Assembly (NCBI RefSeq): GCF_001895925.1
Contig: NZ_MPPI01000004.1
Location: 145,343-209,342, forward strand
Length of the DNA: 64,000 nucleotides
Reading direction: 5' to 3'
Source of the DNA: Phormidesmis priestleyi ULC007
GTDB taxonomy: Bacteria > Cyanobacteriota > Cyanobacteriia > Leptolyngbyales > Leptolyngbyaceae
The notes under the pieces are model-generated. The model was given only the letters and a program-made list of their open reading frames with translations. It searched no databases and had not been told where the DNA came from. Positions 46,951 through 61,521 of the stretch are shown here, piece after piece (the stretch's first letter is position 1; every line of letters starts with the position of its first letter). The translations under genes and the position numbers were made by a program.

Positions 46951-48504
46951 ATGAATATTTGGCTAGTAACAACGGGCAGTAGTGATGTGCAGCTTACTAC
47001 GAATGAACACTGGAATGATTGGTGGCAGGATATTAAAAAGTCGCTTCACAGATTGCCTTTTGAGCCAGCTAGATCGATCGATGATGAGGGTGAACCCTAT
47101 CGATTACCTGCCAGGGTGCTTGGCATTGCCTATGACAGATTACCTGATGAAGTTCGTCCTTATCTGGACTTTCCGCTATTGAAAGGCTTTACACAGAAGC
47201 TGAAAGATCAGGGAACTGCGATCGACCTCATCATTATCTTGATGAGCAATCAGGAAAATATCTTTCCTGAAGCAGAACGCGAGACAAATCGCTGTCCTTA
47301 TTGGCAGGATACTTGTCAGCTTTGTCCCATTTTGGAAGGCTATTTTCAGAAGCATTTTCCAGAGGCAAAGCTGACACCGCTGATGCTGGAGCCAGATTCT
47401 TTAGAGCCGGGTTTAGACGATTGGGATGCAGTTTTGGGTTTAGTGCGGCGAAAAATTGGCAGTTTAGACATTGAGCCGGAAACGGTTTATGTGAGCCATC
47501 AGGCGGGGACTCCTGCGATTTCTTCGGCGGTGCAATTTGCGAGTTTGGCAAAGTTTGGCGATCGCGTTCAGTTTCTGGTCAGCAGTGAGTATGTCCCTAA
47601 GATAACCCGCATGATCGCGAGTTCTAAATACCTCAGCGCAATTCGCTTGCAGGAAGCAAAGGCGTTGCTCGATCGCCCTGATTACCCAGGTATACAAATA
47701 TTGCTTAAGTCCTACTTAAAAGATGATGACACGCGAGTTTTATTGAGTTCCGCTATCCAATGGAATTCTGCCGAGTTTGAGAAATTTAGCGATCAATTTA
47801 GAAATGACAATCTGCTCGAAAAGTATCCTGAATTAGTTAAAGATATTCAAGAACGTACAAAAGAAGAAAACTGGTGGTGGATTGCTTATGAGGAAGCATA
47901 TCTGGCTTTAACACGTCAAAATCAGGACAATATCGTTGAGGCTTTTTTCCATAGTTTTCGTGCCTTTGAAGGAATTTTTTCAGCTTGGGTTAACTATGAG
48001 TTTGGTGGCAATAACCACATTGAGATTAAAAAAGGAATGTCTTACCTGAAGTGTTCAGTATTGTCAGATCCTAAAGGTTATTTTTCTAAAGCTAAGTTTA
48101 AGCAAAATGGTGATCCAAATGACGATTTAGCAAAATTGAAATGCAAAATTGAGAAAGATAATGGGGTCGAGCTAGATCTAGCTACTATTTGCAAACTATT
48201 TCGATCATGTAGGAGCGAGTATAAACAAGAGTGTGGAGAATTGAAAATATTTTGGGACTCAGATAAAGAAAATAATGTTTGTGAAAAAAGAAATTTTATT
48301 ATGCATCAGATTCAAGGAATCTCTAAAGAGAAGTTATGGGAATTCTGGGGAGTTTCGACTTCAGAAGAGTGGCAAGGTAGACTTTTAAAGTTTTTGAACT
48401 TCATCGCAAAAACAGATTTGTCTAAAGAATTTAAATCTTTAGAAGATGCCAGCTTAATGGCGCAGGTGCATCAGAAATTGAAAAGCGCGATCGCCCACCT
48501 TTAA
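46951..48504 (+). CDS. CARF-HEPN ribonuclease, Csm6/Csx1-like (first of two)
   Basis: 517 residues from ATG 46951 (MNIWLVTTGSSDVQLTTNEHW). The N-terminal Rossmann-type CARF domain shows IWLVTTGSSDVQL and, near residue 180, VYVSHQAGTPAISSAVQFASL, the cOA-binding loop. The C-terminal HEPN domain carries Arg447-x4-His452 in CEKRNFIMHQI. Ligand-activated RNase degrading RNA non-specifically when Cas10 makes cyclic oligoadenylate is the expected role. Codon use and A+T content rise in the last third (about 47700 onwards), hinting at a different origin for the HEPN part. Confidence 0.87.
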   Translation: MNIWLVTTGSSDVQLTTNEHWNDWWQDIKKSLHRLPFEPARSIDDEGEPYRLPARVLGIAYDRLPDEVRPYLDFPLLKGFTQKLKDQGTAIDLIIILMSNQENIFPEAERETNRCPYWQDTCQLCPILEGYFQKHFPEAKLTPLMLEPDSLEPGLDDWDAVLGLVRRKIGSLDIEPETVYVSHQAGTPAISSAVQFASLAKFGDRVQFLVSSEYVPKITRMIASSKYLSAIRLQEAKALLDRPDYPGIQILLKSYLKDDDTRVLLSSAIQWNSAEFEKFSDQFRNDNLLEKYPELVKDIQERTKEENWWWIAYEEAYLALTRQNQDNIVEAFFHSFRAFEGIFSAWVNYEFGGNNHIEIKKGMSYLKCSVLSDPKGYFSKAKFKQNGDPNDDLAKLKCKIEKDNGVELDLATICKLFRSCRSEYKQECGELKIFWDSDKENNVCEKRNFIMHQIQGISKEKLWEFWGVSTSEEWQGRLLKFLNFIAKTDLSKEFKSLEDASLMAQVHQKLKSAIAHL

Positions 48505-48523
48505 CCCTGACCCCAACATTGCA

Positions 48524-49792
48524 ATGGCAAGTATCATCCTTTCCTTCGTCGGGCAACAAGACCCCTTCGCTAAAACAGAAACCGAAGGGTCGATCGTCAC
48601 GTTAGTTCGCCATCTGGTTGCTACGCAGCATACCCTTAAAAGGGTATTTCTGTTGCACACAGACAGCACCCAGCAAAATGCGATCGATACCTGCCAATGG
48701 CTCGTGTCTGAAGTCCCGACCTTGACTCAAGACACCATTGCGGTGCTGCCTGTCTCCGAAGCCTTCTCTGACGACCCGGTTAATCCATTCCTAGCAACCC
48801 AGGAGGCACGCAAGGCTGTGCAGCAAGCGAGGGCGTATCAAACCCCAGAAGATCTTCTGGAATTTAATGCCTCTTCCGGTACACCAGCGATGAAAACAGC
48901 CTGGAGCGTTTTACAGGCATTGGGCTATGCGTCTCGCAGCCATGTGTGGCAGGTTCGTAATCCCAAAGAAATGCGCTCTGGACAAACCCATGTCTTTTAC
49001 TCGGATGTGAATAGTCTCAAGGATGAACTGGATCTCAAAGTTGTCAAACAGCAAATCCAGGATTACAACTATAGCGGGGCATTGGTTACACTTCAGACGA
49101 GTAATCTCACTAGACCTATTGCGGAATCATTATTGAAGTACGGGCATTGCCGATCGGTTTTTGATTTTAATCGTGCTTCTCAATCCATTCAGTCAATTAA
49201 TTTAGCAATTGATGAGCAGTGGTCTAAAGAAATTGATGCCTTGCGGCAACGGAGTTATGCTGCCCTGGCTAGAGAATGTTATTTGAATGCTCAAACAAAG
49301 CTAAAAAATCGGGAGTATGCAGAATTTTTGGTATTACTGTCCTCGTTCCAGGAAACTTCTCTGAGGGCACTGATTGCAACCAAAACTTCAGTGGATTTAA
49401 GAACGGGTAAGGAGCGCAAACTAGAAGCAGTATGGAATGATCTTCAAACCGTGGAGAATGGTTCTCTAATGCAGCATTTGCGGTACTGTCGGATGCCGAA
49501 CGGAGAATTGTTAAAATTATCTGGTTTTGTGAATGTTCCCATTATGATGGCGATTCTGGAACATTACCCTGAGCTAGCGACATTGCTACCTGTGTTACGG
49601 GAACTCAAAAAATACGTAGACGATCGCAATGACTTGGTACACCGTCTAGAGGGCGTTTCTGAGATTCAAGATCTGGACAAGTTGCAGAAGCTTTTGAAAA
49701 CGATTCTGCAAGCAATCATCACCTTACCTGCCCAAAATCCTTTCGATCGCCTGAACCAACAGATTTGCGGCTTACTCGATCGCACCCTATAA
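48524..49792 (+). CDS. CARF-HEPN ribonuclease, Csm6/Csx1-like (second of two)
   Basis: 422 residues. The CARF part starts ILSFVGQQDPFAKTETEGSIVTLVRHL and has LLEFNASSGTPAMKTAWSVLQ (~110-130). The C-terminal HEPN part has Arg368-x4-His373 in VDDRNDLVHRLEG. It shares layout but little sequence with the gene 19 bases upstream, so the pair is not a recent duplication and may respond to different ring sizes or cleave different RNAs. Start ATG 48524. It ends the effector operon; 200 bases later cas1 has its own ribosome-binding site. Confidence 0.87.
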   Translation: MASIILSFVGQQDPFAKTETEGSIVTLVRHLVATQHTLKRVFLLHTDSTQQNAIDTCQWLVSEVPTLTQDTIAVLPVSEAFSDDPVNPFLATQEARKAVQQARAYQTPEDLLEFNASSGTPAMKTAWSVLQALGYASRSHVWQVRNPKEMRSGQTHVFYSDVNSLKDELDLKVVKQQIQDYNYSGALVTLQTSNLTRPIAESLLKYGHCRSVFDFNRASQSIQSINLAIDEQWSKEIDALRQRSYAALARECYLNAQTKLKNREYAEFLVLLSSFQETSLRALIATKTSVDLRTGKERKLEAVWNDLQTVENGSLMQHLRYCRMPNGELLKLSGFVNVPIMMAILEHYPELATLLPVLRELKKYVDDRNDLVHRLEGVSEIQDLDKLQKLLKTILQAIITLPAQNPFDRLNQQICGLLDRTL

Positions 49793-49992
49793 CCCAATTG
49801 GAAGAATTGCCCAACTCTAACCGCAATTACGATCGCAACCCATGAATTACAAAATTAATCGCACAATCAACAAAAACTAGTAGGACAGAGAATTTACAGA
49901 AGAATTTTGTACTAAACGCTAAAAGTTCCGCAAAAACCGCTCCTGAAACTGCCGCCTCTCTCTTGTGGATCGGAATAACACAGGAGGAATTT

Positions 49993-50988
49993 ATGGAATC
50001 GCTCTACATCTCTCAACAGGGTTGTCACGTATCGCTGCGGCAAGATTGCATATTGGTGAAGCAGGGCAAGACTCTTTTGCAAGAGGCACAGTTGCCCATG
50101 CTCGAACAAATTCTGGTCTTTGGTCAGTCGCAGTTGACCACGCAGTTAATTCGATCGTGCCTATTTCGCAACATTCCGATCGCTTATCTGTCTCGGATGG
50201 GTCGCTGCTATGGGCGAGTGTTGCCTGTGACCAGCGGCTATCGATCGCTGGCACGACAGCAATATGCGCTATCGGCAACGACGAGACTCGCGATCGCACG
50301 ACTGATTGTGGGTGCAAAGTTAAAGAATAGTCGCGTGATTTTGCAACGACAGCACAGGCGGCAAGCAAGTGCAGAATTGTTAGGCGCGATCACACAGCTA
50401 GCGCAATTAGCACAGCAGGTGACTCAAGCCACGTCGATCGAGCAGTTGATGGGTTATGAAGGGGCAGGGGCAGCCAGCTATTTTGGGGTGTTTGGAGCAT
50501 GTGTTGAGCAGTCGGATTTTAAGTGGGCCGGGCGATCGAAGCGTCCACCGGGCGACCCAATGAATGCGATGCTGAGTTTTGGCTATCAGGTGTTGTGGAA
50601 TCATTTACTGAGTTTGATTGAGTTGCAGGGGTTAGATCCCTATGAGGCGTGTTTGCATCAGGGCAGTGAGCGACACCCAGCGTTGGCATCGGATCTCATT
50701 GAGGTGTTTCGAGCGCCAATCGTAGACTCGCTGGTGTTGTATCTGGTGAATCGGCGGATGGTGAATGCGGTGGACGATTTTGAGTTTCCGGCTACGGGCG
50801 GGTGCTATTTGAATGAGTCGGGGCGCAAAAAGCTGTTGACGGCATTGATTATGCGGATGGAGGAACAGGTGCAGGTCGCGCCAGGAGTGATGGCTCCTCG
50901 GTGGGAGCTTTTGAATCGGCAGGTGAAGCGCTTTCGGCAGGCTGTGATTCAGGTGTCGTCGGAGTATGAGTCTTATCAGATTCGGTAG
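49993..50988 (+). CDS. cas1: Cas1 integrase
   Basis: 331 residues from ATG 49993 (MESLYISQQGCHVSLRQDCI), with AGGAGG at 49982. The metal ligands are visible as Glu in MGYEGAGAASYF, His in CLHQGSERHPALASDLIE and the following acidic pair. It is the DNA-integrating subunit of spacer acquisition. The last 38 bases including the stop are duplicated 75 bases downstream. The gene is stand-alone Cas1 with no reverse transcriptase or Cas4/Cas6 fusion. Confidence 0.96.
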   Translation: MESLYISQQGCHVSLRQDCILVKQGKTLLQEAQLPMLEQILVFGQSQLTTQLIRSCLFRNIPIAYLSRMGRCYGRVLPVTSGYRSLARQQYALSATTRLAIARLIVGAKLKNSRVILQRQHRRQASAELLGAITQLAQLAQQVTQATSIEQLMGYEGAGAASYFGVFGACVEQSDFKWAGRSKRPPGDPMNAMLSFGYQVLWNHLLSLIELQGLDPYEACLHQGSERHPALASDLIEVFRAPIVDSLVLYLVNRRMVNAVDDFEFPATGGCYLNESGRKKLLTALIMRMEEQVQVAPGVMAPRWELLNRQVKRFRQAVIQVSSEYESYQIR

Positions 50989-51065
50989 GGTCGGCATTCT
51001 GGCACAGCCCTTTCGGGATTATTTCGCGTGTCGTCGGAGTATGAGTCTTATCAGATTCGGTAGGG
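50953..51065 (+). repeat. 38-bp direct repeat of the cas1 3' end
   Basis: GTGTCGTCGGAGTATGAGTC and the following 18 bases occur at 50953-50990 and again identically at 51028-51065, period 75. The first copy codes the last residues of Cas1 (SSEYESYQIR and stop); the second lies in the spacer before cas2. The 37 bases between contain CGGCATTCTGGCACAGCC. Confidence 0.9.
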
Positions 51066-51074
51066 GGTAAGAGG

Positions 51075-51350
51075 TTGCTGTATCTTGTGGCGTATGATAT
51101 TTCTTGCCAAAAGCGCCGAACTAAAGTGGCAAATGTGTTGTGTGCTTATGGACAGAGGGTGCAATATAGTGTGTTTGAGTGTGTGCTGTCTCCGCTTGAG
51201 TTTCGGGAGTTAAAGGTGCGGTTGGGGAAGGTGGTGAAGTTGCCTGAAGACAGTTTGCGGATGTATCCGATGTCGGGGCATACGGTGAGGCAGGTTGAGG
51301 TTTGGGGTGGGTTGCCGTTGACGGAGCGTCAGGGATCGATCGTGGTCTAG
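51075..51350 (+). CDS. cas2: Cas2 endoribonuclease-fold protein
   Basis: 91 residues, TTG start with GTAAGAGG just upstream. LYLVAYDISCQKRRTKVANVL holds the conserved Asp (YDIS), then GQRVQYSVFECVLSPLEFRELK and DSLRMYPM, the ferredoxin-like Cas2 fold. It forms the Cas1-Cas2 integration complex. The array leader begins right after the stop. Confidence 0.94.
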   Translation: MLYLVAYDISCQKRRTKVANVLCAYGQRVQYSVFECVLSPLEFRELKVRLGKVVKLPEDSLRMYPMSGHTVRQVEVWGGLPLTERQGSIVV

Positions 51351-51531
51351 GGGTCGAGGCTGAGGACGATCGGGTGAGTGTCTAATGTTTTGGTTTTGAG
51401 CTTCGATCTCAAACAGTGAAAGGCTTTTGGCGGTTTTAAGGAGGTAAGATTTGCTAGATTTGTCCCAGTTATGGCTGAGGTTCGCAATTGAAAGCTGGAC
51501 TCTTTGCGGGAGTTGGCTTTAAAGTAAGAGA
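51351..51531 (+). promoter_or_regulatory. CRISPR leader region
   Basis: 181 bases between cas2 and the first repeat. It shows a TTGAAA (51488) and TTTAAAGTAAGAG just before the array that may belong to a promoter. The degenerate repeat at the far end of the array confirms that this is the leader side. Confidence 0.65.
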
Positions 51532-58605
<7,074 letters not shown>

Positions 58606-58647
58606 GGAATAGTGAACGAAGAAATTCGGGAACAGCTTTAGATTTTT

Positions 58648-58671
58648 GTCCCACTCGCTGGGAAAATCAAA
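58648..58671 (+). repeat. Degenerate terminal CRISPR repeat
   Basis: GTCCCACTCGCTGGGAAAATC matches the start of the repeat with losses, then diverges. It marks the leader-distal end of the array. Confidence 0.8.
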
Positions 58672-59054
58672 GGCATCAGGTAAAACTTATACGAGCGATC
58701 GCTTCTCCAAAGACATTGCAAACAATTGTCCAAAGTATTGCTCGTAACGTTTTCTCTTCCGAGCAATTTTTCAGCAAATGTGATACTTGCTGCAATAACC
58801 TCATAACTTCTAAGAATAGGCAAACTCAAGTTAAAGGCTCTCTCTTAAAAGACTATTGTCCTCTCAAGGCAGCAACTTTTTTAACAAACTCCCTGCTTAG
58901 GCTTAGAGAATGTCAGACCTCACGACTCATACTCTGAATCTCAGCCGCTCTTAGGTTTAACAGGAAATACTACAAACATACTTCAAATTGTACGAAATTC
59001 AATGCTTGGCTGATGTAGCTCTCTGCATCCTCTCAATTGTTGCCGAGGTGCATC
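58672..59054. other. Intergenic region after the array
   Basis: A+T-rich, no gene I can support. Open stretches here have no start signal and no recognisable protein. The promoter of the GNAT gene should be in the last 150 bases. Confidence 0.45.
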
Positions 59055-60122
59055 ATGTCAGCCCTGATCAAACAATCATTCAGAACTCGATCGTATGCAG
59101 GTGAAGCAGATTTGCAAGCGATCGTAGATCTGATAAACGCTTGCGATGCCGTAGACCATTTAGACCAAGAAACCTCGGTCGAAGAGCTACGGCTCGAATT
59201 TGCAGATCCAGACTTTGAAGCTGCGCGCGATCTCCGATTGTGGGAAGACGCGCAGGGCAGATTGACCGGATATGGCTGGATGTGGGTGCCGAGTGCAACA
59301 GACGTGCAAGACGGCTTCCTGGGATTTAAGGTTCATCCCGATGTCAGGGGTCAGGGCATAGAAGACCAAATTCTCGCCTGGGCGGAGGAATGGACGCGGA
59401 AAATCGGACTAACCACACCCCGATCTGTCAAGTTGCGATCGGGTGTCCGAGAGAGTCAGGTAAGTCGGATTGCCTTGCTGGAAAAGTCTGGCTTCACGAT
59501 TACCCGCTCCTTCTACCGCATGGCTCGTTCGATGACCGAGCCACTGATCACACCACAACTTCCAAATGGATATACAGTCCGATCACTCCACGAAACCGAG
59601 ACAGAAGCCTGGGTTGAGATGTTTAACCAGACCTTTATCGATCACTGGGACTTTCACCCTTTAACGATCGAACAGCGGCAGTACTGGATGAAAAATCCCG
59701 ACTATGCTGCTGATCTATAGCAATCCTAAATGAATTGGGGGATGGGCATCTCGCTCGTACAGGCTGGAGGCCTGTCCCATTCTTACAACTGAAATAGGAT
59801 TGCTATAGATCTGGTAGCGATCGCGCCAGACGGGACGTTCGCCGCTTTTTGCCTGAGCTTCATCTACCCACGAGACAATGCTCGGACGGGGCGTAATGAA
59901 GGCTGGATTGCTGATTTAGGCACTCGTCGGGGATTTCGTAAACTTGGCTTGGGTCGGGCAATGTTGCTGACAGGACTCGATCGCCTCAAAGCGAAAGGTG
60001 TAGACACTGCTCTGCTAGGCGTTGATTCTGAAAACCCATCGGGCGCTCTACGGCTCTATCAGTCTGTTGGGTTCCGCCAGTTGTTCGCAAACATCGTCTA
60101 CTGCAAAGAGCTTTCTGTTTAG
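59055..60122 (+). pseudogene. Two-domain GNAT acetyltransferase gene interrupted by an 88-bp MITE
   Basis: The 5' part (ATG 59055, GAGG upstream) reads SALIKQSFRTRSYAGEADLQAIVDLINACD with a first GNAT domain (LGFKVHPDVRGQGIEDQILAWAE) and stops at a TAG made by the element at 59718. Beyond the element the frame continues exactly (DLVAIAPDGTFAAFCLSF, then WIADLGTRRGFRKLGLGRAML with the R-x-x-G-x-G/A acetyl-CoA loop, and NPSGALRLYQSVGF) to TAG 60122. Removing 88 bases plus one TA gives ...AADL-DLVAIA... and an intact 325-residue protein. As it stands only the first domain and part of the linker can be made. Confidence 0.88.
59716..59807 (+). mobile_element. 88-bp TAGCAATCCT MITE with TA target duplication (copy in GNAT gene)
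   Basis: The element 59718-59805 runs from TAGCAATCCT to AGGATTGCTA. TA occurs directly outside on each side (59716-59717, 59806-59807). TA duplication and the short ends are typical of elements moved by Tc1/mariner- or IS630-type transposases. The inner CAGGCTGGAGGCCTG is palindromic. Confidence 0.9.
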
Positions 60123-60150
60123 CGATCTCCCGTTCTCTTTGACTAAAAAA

Positions 60151-60325
60151 AACCTCAGTTCAACAGAAGCGGTTCGCTCCGGTTGTGAATTCGGGAGAGC
60201 TACCTAAATCCTCCAAAATTGGCGGATTTCAAGCCAAAATTTCCGGTTCAAAGTTCCCCAGAATGGGGGATTTAGGGGGCAGAAGCCGTTGACAACGCAG
60301 CGAAAAAACTCGTCGAACTGACGTT
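60151..60325. mobile_element. CCCCCTAAATCCCCC-family MITE, full-length copy
   Basis: Left end AACCTCAGTTCAAC, right end GTCGAACTGACGTT (60312-60325); these pair except for three bases. The interior reads GAATTCGGGAGAGCTACCTA, AAGCCAAAATTTCCGGTTC and GGGGGATTTAGGGGGCAGAA, nearly identical to the 7191 copy in the same orientation. A-runs on both sides make the target duplication ambiguous. Confidence 0.8.
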
Positions 60326-60444
60326 AAAAAAACGAAGTCGGTTAATACCTAAGCTGGTAAGTTCCGGCTTTCTAAGCTCCCCGACTCTTCGGGCGGGTCT
60401 TGAAAGCCCCAGCATTTATACTTGGGGTTCCCTACAATAGGATC

Positions 60445-61431
60445 ATGAACCGAGTTGATTATCTCCGAATTAGTCTGATCGATCGCTGCAACTTTCGATG
60501 TCAATATTGCATGCCTGAAGGAGCAGACATTGACTATGTGTTGCAGCAAGATCTGCTGACTCAAGCCGAACTCTCAACCCTTTTGCGCGAAGTCTTCATT
60601 CCCGTTGGGTTTACCCGATTTCGCTTAACCGGGGGCGAACCTTTGATTCGTCCGGGTGTGGTAGATATTGTTCGAGAGATTGCTCAGTTTCCCGAAACAC
60701 AAGATCTGTCTATGACGACCAATGCCTTTTTGCTAGAAGGGCTGGCGCAAGATCTCTATAGCGCGGGGCTGCGGCGCATCAACATTAGTTTAGATTCCTT
60801 AGAGCCAGAAACCTTTGACAAAATTGTCGGCAATCGCGGGCGATCGCGCTGGCAACAGGTTTGGGCTGGCATTCAAACAGCTTATCAGGTGGGCTTTAAC
60901 CCTTTAAAGCTGAATGTTGTAGTGATTCCTGGAGTCAACGATCACGAAGTGTTAAACCTGGCGGCGTTGAGTCTCGATCGTGAATGGCATATCCGCTTTA
61001 TCGAGTTTATGCCGATCGGAAACGATGATTTGTTTAATCACAAAGGTTGGGTGAGTTCAGAAGACTTGCGGCGACAGATTCGCGATCGTTGGGGACTCAC
61101 AACCTCACAAGTGCAGGGAAACGGTCCCGCCGATGTCTTTCAAATTCCGGGCGCTAAAGGAACGCTGGGATTTATTAGCCAAATGTCAGAATGCTTTTGC
61201 GATCGCTGCAATCGCATGAGGCTTTCTGCCGATGGTTGGCTGCGCCCTTGTTTGCTCAACGAAGACGGGCAGCTTGACTTGAAAACAGGGTTACGATCGG
61301 GCGTTCCGACTTCACAGCTACGAGAACAAGTCAGCGATCTTTTAAGCTTGAAGCCAGAAATCAACTACAAACAACGCGAGTCTGGCACCGCCGGAACCTA
61401 TAGCCGCACGATGTCTCAAATCGGGGGTTAA
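60445..61431 (+). CDS. moaA: GTP 3',8-cyclase, molybdenum cofactor synthesis
   Basis: 328 residues from ATG 60445 ([22 protein letters not shown]). The radical-SAM cluster motif is CNFRCQYC, with GGEPLIRPG after it; the second Fe-S cluster cysteines are in [21 protein letters not shown]. The GTP-binding tail usual in MoaA ends in GG; here it is IGG. It makes the first intermediate of molybdopterin, needed for nitrate reductase. No other moa genes are adjacent. A MITE follows three bases after the stop. Confidence 0.96.
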   Translation: MNRVDYLRISLIDRCNFRCQYCMPEGADIDYVLQQDLLTQAELSTLLREVFIPVGFTRFRLTGGEPLIRPGVVDIVREIAQFPETQDLSMTTNAFLLEGLAQDLYSAGLRRINISLDSLEPETFDKIVGNRGRSRWQQVWAGIQTAYQVGFNPLKLNVVVIPGVNDHEVLNLAALSLDREWHIRFIEFMPIGNDDLFNHKGWVSSEDLRRQIRDRWGLTTSQVQGNGPADVFQIPGAKGTLGFISQMSECFCDRCNRMRLSADGWLRPCLLNEDGQLDLKTGLRSGVPTSQLREQVSDLLSLKPEINYKQRESGTAGTYSRTMSQIGG

Positions 61432-61433
61432 GA

Positions 61434-61521
61434 TAGCAATCCTATTTCAGTTGCGAGAGTGGGACAGGCTTCCAGCCTGTACGGGCAAGATGCCCATCCC
61501 ACCATTCACTTAGGATTGCTA
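61434..61521 (-). mobile_element. 88-bp TAGCAATCCT MITE, second copy between moaA and the WD40 gene
   Basis: It begins TAGCAATCCT and ends AGGATTGCTA, in reverse orientation to the copy at 59718 and of the same length. TA lies outside only on the right (61522-61523), GA on the left. Its last three bases read TAG on the minus strand and form the stop codon of the WD40 gene. Confidence 0.85.

Noticed and set aside
58638..58937. Short frames after the array on both strands
   Set aside because: They start in or run from CRISPR repeat sequence and show no protein signature.
60326..60444. Possible structured leader (CCCCAGCATTTATACTTGGGG) before moaA
   Set aside because: One short imperfect hairpin only; it does not match the molybdenum-cofactor riboswitch layout that I know, so no regulatory call is made.
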